64,000 nt of DNA from assembly GCF_000143415.4 (NCBI RefSeq), contig NW_003314293.1, positions 67,670 through 131,669 of the forward strand, in the 5' to 3' direction. Position numbers and translations under genes: made by a program. Shown here piece after piece: positions 1 through 10,635 of the stretch. The notes beneath the pieces were generated by a model. The model did no database searches, was not told the origin of the DNA, and was given only the letters and a program-made list of their open reading frames with translations. Numbering within the stretch: the stretch's first letter is position 1; the number at the start of each line of letters is the position of its first letter. This stretch comes from Selaginella moellendorffii (taxonomy: Eukaryota > Streptophyta > Lycopodiopsida > Selaginellales > Selaginellaceae).

Positions 1-350
1 GCGTTTAGAGCCGTGATCTTTCTTGGAGCCACGCCGTGTAGCTGCATGGTTTGGAAGATCTTGAGAGCTTCCTTGGCCACGCCACGCTTGGTGTGCTTGG
101 CGATGGTTTCCGTCCACAAAGTCACATCCGGTTCCACCAGTGCTTTGCTCGCATCCATCACGCTGCCGCACTTAAGGTACATCTTGACGATGTTCTTCCC
201 GAGGAAAGCGTCGAGCTCCAGTCTGTAATGGATGGCTTTCGCGTGGAGCTCTTGGGCTTCGCCCCGGTGCTCGCCGCAAAAGTTTGCCGCTGGAGCATAC
301 TCGCCAACGCTAGCGTTGCCATCTAGAGAGCTTACCAAGCTCCTTAGCTG
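1..350 (-). pseudogene. N-terminal fragment of a PPR gene (duplicate of the gene at 6.2-7.8 kb)
   Basis: This stretch is a close copy of about 7471-7832, the N-terminal part of the PPR gene downstream, in the same orientation. Read on the minus strand it still encodes the matching N-terminus and first PPR units, with a 9-base and a 6-base deletion that both keep the frame. The copy runs off the left edge of the window, so I cannot tell whether the rest of a PPR gene follows. No initiating ATG is visible in the homologous frame. It could be the 5' part of a complete tandem paralogue rather than a dead fragment. Confidence 0.7.
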
Positions 351-561
351 CCTTCCGAACTTCCAGGCAGGCATGGCTTCATTCCAACTCGCGTCCTGTG
401 GTCCGAGACTTTCACTTTGCAAATTGCTCCAACTTCCAACGTGGTGCCGATAGTTAAGAAGTTATGGCCAGATGGAAACTCGGAGCTCAGGTACCTCAGT
501 TATCTCTCTTCTAGTTCAGTTTCCCACTCGTTAATCATCTCATTCTCGCAGCTCCACCATC

Positions 562-843
562 ATGGACTATGGCAACGTACTCCACTCCCTCGGGATCAAG
601 ATCCTGGAGCTTTTAGCCGAGAGCCTGGACTTGGACCGGGATTTCTTCAGCAAGAACTTCAAATCCAAGCACTCCGCCGGGATGAGAATGAACTTCTATC
701 CACCGTGTCCGCAGCCGTCCATGGCACTCGGTCTGGGAGCTCACGCGGACCCAAACTGCCTGACAATGCTCGACCAAGACGACGTCGGGGCCTCCAGTCC
801 CAAAAGGACGACAAATGGATAGCCGTCAAGCCCAACATCGACT
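562..843 (+). pseudogene. 2-oxoglutarate/Fe(II) oxygenase fragment (frameshifted)
   Basis: The first frame reads a segment typical of plant 2OG-Fe(II) dioxygenases: MRMNFYPPCPQPS, then GLGAHADPN, which carries the first Fe-binding His-x-Asp, then LTMLDQDDVG. At about 790 one G is missing from a G run. The reading continues in the next frame as GLQSQKDDKWIAVKP, the usual strand after the HxD. Matching sequence then ends near 840. The N-terminal domain, the second Fe ligand His and the RxS 2-oxoglutarate site are all absent, so this is a broken fragment. The subfamily (flavonol synthase/ACC oxidase-like or another) cannot be fixed. Confidence 0.75.
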
Positions 844-950
844 CTGATAAGGATGAACAGGCTCTCGTTCATCACGAGGGGCTACAAAACCCCCTGAGAG
901 CTCTGGAGAATATGCTATGCCAGCATATTCATATCACTCCCACTTGAGCA

Positions 951-1620
951 CTAAGGTGCTCGCTCAAGGAGCTCTCTCATGCCAAGTGCTTGTACGTGTC
1001 GCTGGAACAGTAACGCCTTGGTAAAAATATCTGCAACCTGCTTTGTTGGATGAGCTCCAAAACATGCTGGTTCACTTGATCTCAAATATAATGGAACTGC
1101 ACCTGGATATGTTGGCGCTAGCTGATGCCGTCCAAAAGTTGTCGTAGCTAGCAACATTCCTTAGGATAACGCTATAATTGACTGTCGCGTGAGAGTGCCA
1201 CTGCCGAGACTGAAAATATAACCTGTGGTGGATTTGCGCTGCTCAACCTCGCCTGCAAAGTCAGCATCTGTGAAGCCATACCTGCTGGGGCTTTGGAGTA
1301 CGTGAGTGCATAATGTGTGGTCCTCTTCAAGTAGCGAAAGATGCATTTGACTGCCAACCAATGAGGAATCCTTGAGTCTTGAGAAACTGGGACACTGCTC
1401 CCACTGAAAAGGCCAAATCTGGCTGTGTGCAGACCATCAGGTGAATTAAGGTGCCAACCAGTATCTGCTTCATCTTCTTGCATTCCTCAACTGTTTGTGA
1501 GACTTGATCTTTGCTGAGATGGAGGCCAGCTTCCATAGGAGTTTATGCTTCATTTAGCTCAGCAAGATGAAACCTCTCCAAGATTTTGCCTGTCACATAT
1601 AATCCTGATCCCTAAAAAAT
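951..1620 (-). pseudogene. copia RT C-terminus and RNase H remnant
   Basis: Minus-strand pieces in several frames match the end of a copia polyprotein: YVTGKILERFHLAELN then a stop, TPMEAGLHLSKDQVSQ, MVCTQPDLAFSVGAVSQF, the RNase H segment YGFTDADFAGEVEQRKSTTGYIF, and finally HPTKQVADIFTKAL close to the stop at 951. In the family these are the RT connection region and the RNase H domain, with the ADWAG-like and ADIFTKAL boxes. At least three frame changes and one stop separate the pieces. Confidence 0.85.
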
Positions 1621-3150
1621 ATTTCACTGATCCAAGATCCACCATCTTAAATTGTGCCTATAGCTCACACTTGGGCTGCTGCAAAGCTAGGCAAGTTGGA
1701 TTGACTAATAGATAATTGTCTAGCTCTTAAATTTAAATTTCCTGAAAGGTTATCTAGTATAGTATAATTTAAACCCAAGGATGGTTAACCCCAGGAAAAA
1801 AGGGTGCACTATTCTTCATTTTCCTTTTATTTTTGAATCTTTATAAATCTCTCAAAAGTCATTCTCTTTAATTATTTATAATTCATCACGCTTTCTTATA
1901 AGTTCACATTTTCATGAACAGAAGTTGAAAATTTAAACTTCTAGGAAGGTCAAGAACACTTAACCCCAAATATCCTAACCCTTAACAACCAATTTACACT
2001 CTTTTTTATAAGCTCTTTCCCTCTCCTTTATTTACTATCTTTTGAATTGTTCTTTTTAGTTACTTTCAATCCACCATATTTCTTAACAAGTTCATAAGCA
2101 ACTAAATCCACCACACTTTCTTGCAAATTCACACTTTTGTTAATGGAAGCTAAGAACTTAAACTTCCCAAGAGGTCCTCATGAATGGAAGTTGAGAATTT
2201 AGATTTCTCAGGAGGTCACTAAGTCCAATACAACTCAAACCCAAGAACGTTTAATCCCAAATACCCTAATATTTTGATCACTAAAAAAAAGGGTGTATTT
2301 TTTTTCATAAGCCTTTTTCCTATATATTTGAACTCATGGTTACTTATAATTCACTATGCTTTCTTACAAGTTCACAAACAACTAAATCTACCATACTTCT
2401 CTACAAGTTCACACTATTGTGAACAAAAGTTGAGAACTTACTTCTCAACCTAGTATTTAAACCCAAGGATATTTAATTTTAAATATCCCAAAAATTATTG
2501 ATTTATTGAAAAAGGGGATATGCTTTTTTTCATAGACTTTTGCCTTTTATATTTAAATTTTTATGGACAGTCTCTCAAGTTGTTCTTTTTGGTTGTCAAA
2601 AGAGTGGGGGACCACCTCTCAAATCATTCTTTTTAGTTGTCAAAAGAGTGAGGGACCATCTCTCAAATCATTTTTTTTGGTTGTCAAAAGAGTGGGGGAC
2701 TATCTTTTAAGTCATTTTTCTTTTTTGTCAAAAGAGTGGGAGATTATCTCTCAAGTTATTCTTTTTGGTTGTCAAAAGAGTGAGGGACCATCTCTCAAGT
2801 CATTCTCGAACCCCATTCTTTTAACACACTACTTTTTAAGTTCAAGCAAATGTCAAATATGTAACGTGATTTCCTTACCTATCAAAGTTGGACTTAAGAC
2901 CCCTTCTGATACTAAATATAACTTTTTAAATTTGAACTTCTAGTTTAGTACTATTTAAATCCAATAATACTTTAACCTTAAATATCCCTAAGATTAAAAC
3001 TTTTTCCCTTTATATTTAACCCTTATAAATTGTCTTTTGAGTTTTTTTTTTTTTGCTTACAGTGGAATGTTATGTATAACTTATGAAAATAAATACTAAA
3101 ATATGCTGAAATACTCACAAAACCAATGAAATTTTCAAATTCACATACCA
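1620..3150. repeat. AT-rich insertion with diverged repeats inside the copia RT
   Basis: This is non-coding, strongly AT-rich DNA sitting exactly where the RT catalytic core should be. It contains several diverged copies of a unit like TTCACA..TGTGAACAAAAGTTGAGAACTT (near 1905, 2130, 2180 and 2410) and of AACCCAAGGAT..TTAACCCCAAATATCC (near 1770, 1960, 2240, 2465 and 2955). No protein-coding signal is visible. It may be a separate non-autonomous element or repeat array inserted into the copia copy. I could not identify its ends. Confidence 0.5.
2573..2806. repeat. 44-bp tandem repeat, about 5 units
   Basis: Five successive units start with TCTCAAGT/TCTCAAATC, run through TTGTCAAAAGAGTG and end in GGGACCATC. 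The period is 44 bases, followed by a partial sixth unit. Units differ by scattered substitutions. The apparent open frame across it on the plus strand arises from the repeat and is not evidence of a gene. Confidence 0.85.
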
Positions 3151-5300
3151 TTGTCTTAAGCTTGCATACCTTGCATTCCTGGCCTTTGACAACATATCCT
3201 TCTGGATGAAGGACATAAACCCCCTCATCAAGATCGCACACTGTGGTGAAGTTTGAGCTGCTCCACTTCTAAATTCTCATGAGCTGCAAGATTGAGTAGC
3301 AAGTGGATAGAGGCCATCTTCACAACTGAGAAAACGTTTCATTGTAGTCCACGCCCTCTACCTATGAGTATCCCTTTGCTACAAGTCTTGCCTTGTAGTT
3401 GAGAAGTTTCTTATCAGCTCCAGTCTTGATTCGAAAAAGCCTCCTTCCAGGAGGTAGATCGACCAGGTCCCATGCCATGAGAGATGAATACTCAGAATTT
3501 GCTGCTGCTTGCCACTGCTCACGCTTAGGACTGGAGAGTGCCTCACGCAAATTCTTGGGATCTCGCCCTTGACAAAATAGCAACTGGAAAACTGGAGAAG
3601 GTAAGTCCAGAATCGCCTGTTGCACTTCTGGAGGAGCTGCTGCATAGTAGAACGTGTTGGAACCACTTGGAGCTGTCTGGGCACGCTCCCTAGCTTGAGC
3701 TGCCGAGAAGCTCGGCGGGCAGCCTGAAAGTCAAGCCATTCTTGAAATTGTGCCCCTGCTTCTGTGAGTGTGCGGATCCGAGTAGATCGTCTAAGCACTG
3801 GCTGTGGTGAGGGCTGAGTACTCCCACTTCTCCGCCGACTGGAGTGCCAAAAATACCGCCTGCTGAGTTTGCCGCTACTTGCTGGACTGCTCCCACTCGC
3901 TTCAGCATTTGCGTCTATGGGGACGGGTTGATCGGATCCTGCTGCTAGAGCTGCCGTCAGTGTCAAGAACCATAAACCGTTGACGATTGACTGGAGGATC
4001 AAGAGCGTACGGGAGATTTCTGGTTGCATACGTCCGTGTGATCACATCACGACTGTGGAAGATCATGGATGAGGACAAACTGAAGAGCTTGTAGGCCTTC
4101 ATGTGACCACTGTAGCCGCCCAGAACTGCCTTCTCGCTGTAATCTTCAAGCTTAGTCCTTGGCACAAATGCATACGCTATGTATCCAAAAATTCGAAGAT
4201 GACTGAGATCCGGTTTTTTGCCATTCCATCGCACACAAAAACTTGGGCAAACCAGCAACTCGTAATAAGGATATTTGATAAAATCTTTGGAGACGTTTTC
4301 TGCACGACCATCACTTCGAAATTTCATGTGTTTCTTGCCAATCTGAGGTTATCAACGAGTTCCAGGAATAATCGTCTACAAAAGTCACAGAATAGAGCTT
4401 CTTCTCTCGAGAAAGTACTGGCATCATACACATCTCAGAGTGGATGAGCTTTAAAATCTTGTAGCAGCACCAGCCTTGAAAGGAAATTTGTGCTGCTTCG
4501 CGAGAACGCACGGCTCACAAAACCTCAGCTTCTGAGAAGTGATGTGAAGACCGTCAACCATGCCTGAACTCGCGAGTTGTTCAATATCCGGCGATGCCAT
4601 GTCTGGAGGTCAACCGCATGCTGAGGACCTGCAAAAACGCTAGTTCGCAATCAAGATCTGTGATTCTTCCAATGGAGAAGAGTGTCTTCTTGACACCAGG
4701 AACGTAGTAGACTCCACTGACTGCTACAACCTGTCCTGTGGCAAGTCGGACCTTGATCGTACCCACTCCACACACGCTGTGTGAGTAGTCATCGCCGAGG
4801 TAAATTCGCTTCCCGTCTGGAACTTCTTATAAATGCGAGAAAAGGCTTTGGAGATGCACCCAACACTCGAAGAACAGCATATGGCTCTGTTACAGCCTGA
4901 GCCATGAACAAGCTGCCATCACTGACAGCATCTTGATCTGTTCGTGCGTAATTGGCGACTTTCTTCCTCTTCCTGATTTCCTTCCGGATCTTGGCCACTT
5001 CATCTGTACAGTGATATTACAGAGACCGTTATATTTGCGCTTCTTGTTTCTCTTTCGCTCGTTTTGTCCTTGCATTCTTTGGCAGCACCCTCCTGGCGCG
5101 GAGACCTTGGCCTGAGACCCCCTAACAAGGTTTCCAGCGCTAACATCTCGTTAACGATCTCGTGGCCACATGTCCAGACTCCAGCGGCAGCAAGTTGAAA
5201 CGCTGTTGGAACGCCCTCCGTGACAAGGTCGCTGTCGTCCACTTCGGTGAAAGATTAAAGGGTGTCTATCTGCTTCGCATCCTTCAAACGACTTGCATAA
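3150..5300 (-). pseudogene. copia gag-protease-integrase-RT N-terminal remnants
   Basis: Fragments recognisable on the minus strand: RT start (EQWQAAANSEYSSLMAWDLVDLPPG, KTGADKKLLNYKARLVAKGYS, then EGVYVLHPEGYVVKGQECKVCKLK), the integrase C-terminal part (KKPDLSHLRIFGYIAYAFVP, KAVLGGYSGHMKAYKLF), an integrase core piece near 4400-4500 (YSVTFVDDYSWN) and a protease/pre-integrase piece (VRLATGQVVAVSGVYYVPGV, KKTLFSIGRITDLDCEL). Stops and frameshifts separate them. Gag-like sequence lies at 4790-5300. Confidence 0.8.
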
Positions 5301-5655
5301 TCTTGAATTGACTCATCCTTCTTCTTGACCATGTTGCCGAACTTGGTTTTCATCTCAATTACGTTGGTCTTGTTGGTTCATGTGTCAAGGTGACACCGAT
5401 AGATCTTCCCCACTACACGTCCAAGGATTCCAAGAGCTCGAGTGTTTTGTCTATTCCACTCCTTCTCGGCTGCAACCTCTGTCGTTGCTGGTCCCAGAGA
5501 CTATGCCCCAGCATCTGAAAAAATGCAGAGAAATCTTTGGGCAGAGATTTCAATGGATGGTGAATTCAGTGCAGTTTTGATACCATCAAAAACTTCCAAA
5601 ACGTCTTTAGTTGCAGGAGAGAGCTTTGGAGAATATGTTATGCCAGCATATTTGT

Positions 5656-6236
5656 ATCAGATCTCTCTTAGAAGTGGCAGCAACCATAACATCTTACAAG
5701 CTTTTACAATTTGCTCCTGGAATGCAAAAGGCATTATAGCAATTGCTATGAAGGGCCATATCTTACATAATCATCAGCGCAAATTTATCTATTGTATGTG
5801 GCAATGGAGCTAAAAGGAATTAAATTTCCCAAAGGTTTTATTCATTCATGGTGAACATGGTTGATTAGCACGTAAGATCAAGCATGTATCCATTACCTTC
5901 CTCGTGGTAAAGCACAGTGCTAGTCAGCCTCACCATGAATGAAACAGGAATAGTCTCTGGGAGATTTCTCCAGGTCTCCTCCAGCAGGATGTTCACTCTG
6001 CTTCCACCCTCGATCACTGCACAACATATATAAACTCAACATCTATGCATGGAGAGCGTAAATCTGTGATGATTTGCCATGAATTTACAATCACTTCCCT
6101 GCTGTGGCTGGCAATTGCCATTGCCTTCCACATAGCTGAATCCACGCCTTATCAGATATTTTTGAATTTGGATCTGGCTCATCTTGAGCCGTTCACCATT
6201 GTTTTCATCAGAGAAAAATGGAAAGATTATAAACTT
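5656..6236. other. Non-coding spacer
   Basis: No gene is visible. Short open stretches exist but have no recognisable protein similarity. The region lies between the copia remnant and the 3' end of the PPR gene and may hold that gene's 3' UTR. Confidence 0.5.
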
Positions 6237-7823
6237 CTAAGGAGCATAAACACTGGACAAGACCACATACCCGGACTCCCACCCCGGATCCAGCTCAAGA
6301 ACACGCTCTCCAGCATGCAAGCCCACACGAACGGCATCGTCTCGCTCTCGACAAGCCCGGAGCAAGGCCATCCACACCTCCTGATCCGGCTCCAGCGGCA
6401 TCCTCTCCACGAGCTCCTCTGCATCGCCAACTTCACCCGATCGCCCAAACAAATCCACAACGCAGCCGTAGTGCTGGCCTAGCGGCGTCAATCCATAGTC
6501 CTGGATCATCGACGCGAAGTACGTGATCGCCCTGTAGAGCAGCCCCCGGTGGCTACACGCCGATAGAACGGACAGGAAAGTTACCGGGCTTGGAGCAAAT
6601 CCCGCCTGTTGCATCTCCTCGAAGAGCTCCAGCGCCTGCGAGACGCGGTTGTGATGAGCGTAGGCCGCGATGATCGACGACCAGGTGATCACGCTCCTCT
6701 CCTCCATCGCCTCGAAGATCTCCCGAGCTCGCCCAAGCATCCCGGACTTTCCATACGAGTTTACCAGCGCCGTGGCCACGTCTACGTCGTGCTCGAAACC
6801 AGCGATGGCGGCTTGGAGCTGCTCGAGCTCCTTCTGTGAAGCTCGCCCGGACGATCCGTCCAGCACCGCTGTGAAGGTGATCCTGCCGGGCTTGACGCCA
6901 CTCTGGTGCATTCTCGTGATGATCTCCAGCGAGTCTTTGAGGCTTCCTCGCCGTGCATGAGCTTCAGCTATGGCGGTGTACAGAACCTCATCTATGGATG
7001 CCTCTGCCACCTTTTGAAAGACGGCTTTCGCAGCTTCCAAGTCGCCACACTTGCTATACATGCTGATCAAGCCCGTGGAGATGTCGATCATCGCAGAGCC
7101 CAGGCCAGTTTCTTCGATCATCCTGTGAACCAGCTGGCCGGTTTTAAGCGCTCTCTCGTCCTGGCACGAATCGAGCATGGCGAGGAATGTGATCTTGTCC
7201 GGAGTGATCCCTTCCATTTGCATCCGCTGGAAGAGCCCGAGTGATTCCTCGTAGAGGCCATCTTTCGCGTAGGCCGCCACCATGACGTTATAGACGAACA
7301 CGTCTGGATCGCGGACCTTGTCGAAAACTTGCCGGGCTTTCCCGGAGCTCGAAAACTTGGAGTACCTGTGGATGATCGTAGTCGCGACCATTGGATTGGA
7401 CTCGGCTCCGCCTTGGACGATCTTGTCGTGGATGTCTCGCAGATCTTCCAGCCTCGAGCACGAGTTAAGAGCCGTGAGGAATGTGATCTTGTTTGGAGCC
7501 ACGCCGTTTAGCTGCATGGTTTGGAAGATCCTGAGAGCTTCCTTGGCCATGCCGCGCTTGGTGTGCTCGGCGATGGTTTCCGTCCACAAAGTCACGTCCG
7601 GTTCCACCATTTCTTGCAGTGCTTTGCTCGCATCCATCACGCTGCCGCACTTGAGATACATCTTGACGATGTTCTTCCCGAGGAAAGCGTCGAGCTCCAG
7701 TCTGTGATGGATGGCTTTCGCGTGGAGCTCTTGGGCTTCGCGGAGTGCCCGGTGCTCGCCGCAAAAGTATGCCACTCGAGCATACTCGCCAGCGCTAGCG
7801 TCCCCATTGAGAGAGCTTACCAA
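6237..7823 (-). CDS. PLS-type pentatricopeptide repeat protein
   Basis: About 528 residues on one open frame with tandem PPR units of alternating P, L and S type, for example DVTLWTETIAEHTKRGMAKEA, DVFVYNVMVAAYAKDGLYEES and VITWSSIIAAYAHHNRVSQA. It ends with an E-type motif (DQEVWMALLRACRERDD, AGERVLELDPGWESGYVVLSSVYAP) that stops early. There is no E+ or DYW domain. Family knowledge: such proteins bind organellar RNA and serve in editing, splicing or stability in mitochondria or chloroplasts. The frame is open upstream of 7823 without an obvious ATG; the codon at 7823 is TTG. A short 5' exon is likely, with a possible acceptor near 7892. An N-terminal duplicate lies at 1-350. Confidence 0.85.
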   Translation of the reverse strand: MVSSLNGDASAGEYARVAYFCGEHRALREAQELHAKAIHHRLELDAFLGKNIVKMYLKCGSVMDASKALQEMVEPDVTLWTETIAEHTKRGMAKEALRIFQTMQLNGVAPNKITFLTALNSCSRLEDLRDIHDKIVQGGAESNPMVATTIIHRYSKFSSSGKARQVFDKVRDPDVFVYNVMVAAYAKDGLYEESLGLFQRMQMEGITPDKITFLAMLDSCQDERALKTGQLVHRMIEETGLGSAMIDISTGLISMYSKCGDLEAAKAVFQKVAEASIDEVLYTAIAEAHARRGSLKDSLEIITRMHQSGVKPGRITFTAVLDGSSGRASQKELEQLQAAIAGFEHDVDVATALVNSYGKSGMLGRAREIFEAMEERSVITWSSIIAAYAHHNRVSQALELFEEMQQAGFAPSPVTFLSVLSACSHRGLLYRAITYFASMIQDYGLTPLGQHYGCVVDLFGRSGEVGDAEELVERMPLEPDQEVWMALLRACRERDDAVRVGLHAGERVLELDPGWESGYVVLSSVYAP

Positions 7824-8294
7824 GCTCTTTAGTTCGTGTCGACTTGGATGGTGGCTTAGATCTTCGCTTGTGAAATGCGACCTTGGAAGAGCTGCGAAGG
7901 AAGGAGTGTGTGAAAATTGCGAGAAAAGCTAATGAATTGTTCTACTCACCTGGAATAGTTGAGCTGAGAAGATGCTTCTCCATATCCAGTAGATTGATCG
8001 AGCTTGAAGAATCATACTGCGAGGCCGGAGAGAAAATCTTTCGCAATTCATGGTCTCATTCTTTCTCCACAATGAAAGAACCATCACATAGTCTCATTCC
8101 TCTCCACAATGACATATGCATTTGAGGTAAGAGGTAGATTTGACGAAAACGTAGACCATTTCTCCTGGAAAAAGGAAATCTTTCGTTCCTAGACGAATCA
8201 AACAGCAAATCGTACCTCTTTCGAGCACTCGTAGACGAATTAGAGCTCTTTCGAGCGCGCAACGTTTTGGCGGTGCCCAAAATGTACGCTCTAG
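7824..8294. other. Spacer between divergent transcription units
   Basis: The 5' flank of the PPR gene (-) and the promoter side of the RPS8 pseudogene (+). A direct repeat of ATGGTCTCATTC..CTCCACAATGA / CATAGTCTCATTCCTCTCCACAATGA lies at about 8049-8112. No coding sequence was recognised beyond a possible small 5' exon of the PPR gene. Confidence 0.4.
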
Positions 8295-8314
8295 AACCCT
8301 AAATATTTAGGGTT
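8295..8314. promoter_or_regulatory. Perfect 20-bp palindrome of two telo-boxes
   Basis: AACCCTAAATATTTAGGGTT is its own reverse complement and holds two divergent telo-box (AACCCTA) motifs, about 90 bp upstream of the RPS8 pseudogene start. Telo-boxes are known from promoters of plant ribosomal protein and translation genes. The pseudogene therefore seems to have kept its promoter. Activity is not shown by the sequence. Confidence 0.55.
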
Positions 8315-8384
8315 CTTCGGCGCCAGTTCTCACAGCATCTAAGAAAGAAAGACTGCAAGAGCTTACCGAAAGAGTTTTCTAGAT

Positions 8385-8990
8385 ATGAGCTTGGAGGCAG
8401 CCCGCGATGACGTTCGCGGTGGCAACTTCAATGAGTGGGAATACCCAGACGCTGGTGACGAGCGCCATCGTCCAGCTTGATGCTACGCCCTTTCGAGCTT
8501 GGTACAACCATCACTATGGCGTCGATCTCTCACGCAAGAAGAAAGCTGCGTTCTCCAAAAAGGAAGGGGGGTATGGTTTGTGGTTTCTTTGCTCGACGTC
8601 TAGTTCTTTTCTTTCTGTCGGGCCTAGTTTGCTTTTGGCCGATCGCTTATTCTTTTGGAAGTTCTCTTTTTTCTGGCCTTGGATAGTAGCGATCAAAGTT
8701 CTTGCTTATTCTTGTTGTTGTCATTCCTTTTTCTCTTTCGCGCCTGGTTGGATTTGGATGGATTCTCCAGTAGAGTTTGAAGTTCCATTTTCTTTTTTGG
8801 TATCTGAGGTTTTGGAGCTGTGCTCAGTGAAGCAACCGGCGAGGAAGAGAAGCGAAAGAGCAAGCACACGCTGCGAAAGCTTGCCGCACAAGCTGGATCC
8901 ACACCTCGAGGAGCAAATGCCGAGTGGAAGGCCACTCGCGTGCATCGCTTGACAGTGCGGACGCACAGGAGGGTAAGCAAGCTCACAAGA
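8385..8990 (+). pseudogene. RPS8: 40S ribosomal protein S8 pseudogene (intron retained)
   Basis: Pieces of eS8 are readable in order: a VRGGNF segment in the first frame, then [22 protein letters not shown] and [16 protein letters not shown], an intron (GTATGG at about 8571 to TGCTCAG at about 8827), then [38 protein letters not shown], a stop, and QCGR. In eS8 these blocks are normally continuous, ending in LACIASRPGQCGRADGY. The first 40-50 residues are missing, a block between RGGN and TQTLV is deleted, and there is a frameshift before LDPHLEEQ plus a stop after LACIA. Because the intron remains, this is a decayed gene copy and not a processed (retrotransposed) one. Confidence 0.85.
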
Positions 8991-9156
8991 AGAGAGTTTA
9001 GTCCATAATCTCTTATTTCCTTGTGTTTTCCATGAGGAAGATCCAAAAGACAAAAAGGAAGAGCGTGAAATTTAAAATAATTAGTCTCGTCTTAAAGGTA
9101 CTAACAATATTTAGTATACTTCTGTATATGAATACTTACATTTTATGTAAATGCCA

Positions 9157-9684
9157 TCAAACGCATTGTCTAAACAGCTTCACATCAGTGATACCATCAA
9201 TACCTGAAAGCTCGTCCCTCACAACACGATATTCTATCCCAAACGCATTCAGCACAACATCCACATACCCATACCAGCGATCCCGAGAGTAAAGCTCCTC
9301 GAGGATGGAGTGGCACATATTTACGACACTGTCAACCATGTCTTCAAACGAGTGCACTACCTGCGTCGACGGAATCGAGCATATTCCACCCCGATCTTCA
9401 GTCCATATCTGGTTCAGCACCCGGATCTCGACGCTCACCATGACGTTTCCGGCGAGCGTAGCAACCCACGAAAACCTATTGCCGGCTCTCACCTCGCGGC
9501 GAGGACCCAGGCCCCGTACGTGTTGTATCACTTGGGCCACAAGGTCTCTCACCTCACGTACGGTGAGCCTGTTGTAGTTCAGCAAGAACCTGAAGAGCCC
9601 ATGCTGGGTTGGAGGTGCCTCGCAAGTGTTGGCCATTGCCAAGAGGAAGATCATCCACAAGAGCAAACTCAAGAGCTTTGTCAT
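9157..9684 (-). CDS. Small secreted protein, tandem paralogue A
   Basis: 175 residues, family not recognised. It begins MTKLLSLLLWMIFLLAMANT, a clear signal peptide with a probable cleavage site near CEA|PP. The mature part starts APPTQHGLFRFLLN and has three conserved Cys (GGICSIP, NMCHSILEEL, FRQC near the end), one of which is C-terminal. The open frame extends upstream to 9756 without an ATG; the ATG at 9684 gives the signal peptide and matches the start of paralogue B. Paralogue B at 10636-11166 is very similar over the full length (by eye roughly 70%). Single exon. The function is unknown; secretion or vacuolar targeting is inferred from the leader. Confidence 0.75.
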   Translation of the reverse strand: MTKLLSLLLWMIFLLAMANTCEAPPTQHGLFRFLLNYNRLTVREVRDLVAQVIQHVRGLGPRREVRAGNRFSWVATLAGNVMVSVEIRVLNQIWTEDRGGICSIPSTQVVHSFEDMVDSVVNMCHSILEELYSRDRWYGYVDVVLNAFGIEYRVVRDELSGIDGITDVKLFRQCV

Positions 9685-9768
9685 CACAATCTTAAAATGT
9701 CCAAATATGAAATGCCAGAATATGAGGATGAAAATTGTAAGAAATGGTTGTATCAATTATACATATGA

Positions 9769-10315
9769 GGTTTTTGTTTTTTTTTCTCTTGTTTGTTGAA
9801 ATTATTCAGATTCTCCTATGCTGTTTTGCTACCTGCCAGCTTCGATCTGTCCTAGGCAATAAAATTATCCAGATGTTGGGCTGAGGTGACACAATCTTGA
9901 TCCACCCTATACATATTTCCTGTATTTCAATAAAATTATTCTACGTATCAATGTTGATACGTAGCAATAAGCTAATATCAATATTCCAGTCTAGAACAGA
10001 TAAAAAGATGGCGATAAAAAGACAAATAAATTTAAAACCATAGAAATAAACATTCAAAAAGAATACCATCCTCTAATCCCACAGTATTCTCTGGTTGAAG
10101 TAAACCACCATGGATTTCTGAACGCCTCGTGGCTCTTGTGGAGCCGGCAAGAAGGCTTTTTATTTGTCAGGTGTCCATCTTTGTATACAGGGCCTCTTCA
10201 TCCTGGATAGAGAGTGCTATATGTTTGATTTCCAAACAAGATGAGTTTATTTATGATCCAAATTTCTCTTTTTCGAACATAGGATCTTCTTATAAGGAGA
10301 AATTCAACAAAAAAA
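9769..10315. other. Spacer between paralogue A and tRNA-Met
   Basis: AT-rich non-coding sequence with no recognisable gene. It includes the upstream region of paralogue A and a short self-complementary stretch ACGTATCAATGTTGATACGT at 9944-9963. Confidence 0.5.
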
Positions 10316-10400
10316 TGGGATGAGAGAGGCTCGAACTCTCGACCTCAGGATTGCTTAGCAGCTATGAGACCTACGCGCTGACCAACTGCGCCACCATCCC
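10316..10400 (-). tRNA. Elongator tRNA-Met(CAT) with 11-nt intron
   Basis: The minus strand starts GGGATGGTGGCGCAGTTGG and ends CTCTCATCCC plus A, giving a seven-pair acceptor stem, a D arm, and a T arm with GAGAGTTCGAGCCTCTC. The anticodon loop reads CTCATA, is interrupted by an 11-base insert (GCTGCTAAGCA), then continues ATCC. An intron after position 37 is characteristic of plant elongator tRNA-Met genes. A run of T follows on the minus strand and suits Pol III termination. Confidence 0.95.
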
Positions 10401-10635
10401 TTACATTATTTTAATCTATAAGATCATAATTCTTTCCAGTGTAGCTTTTCCACAAAGTCTGAAGAGCTCTTTAGCAATTGCTGGGAAAGCAAGAATTGGC
10501 TACGTTCGCTTTGAATTTGAGAAATTTTCTTTCACTGCCCATAATGTACTTAAAAACAATTGTTTAAAAGCGTTTGAATTTAAAGTAATTGTTAGCACCC
10601 AAAAACATGTAACACACACACACATATATATACAT

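Larger units (their letters stand above)
880..5655 (-). mobile_element. Degenerate Ty1/copia retrotransposon with internal insertion
   Basis: Minus-strand fragments appear in the copia order: gag-like (5300-4790), protease (4775-4580), integrase (4511-3900), reverse transcriptase N-part (3630-3150), RT end and RNase H (1620-951). The fragments are in shifting frames with stops. At 5571-5590 the minus strand carries a TGGTATCA primer-binding-like motif. Beyond it, 5618-5655 shares about 40 bp (including ATGCCAGCATATT) with 898-936, just past the RNase H stop. These are probably remnants of the two LTRs. The YxDD-containing RT core is missing, replaced by AT-rich DNA at about 1620-3150. The element cannot be autonomous. 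Confidence 0.8.
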
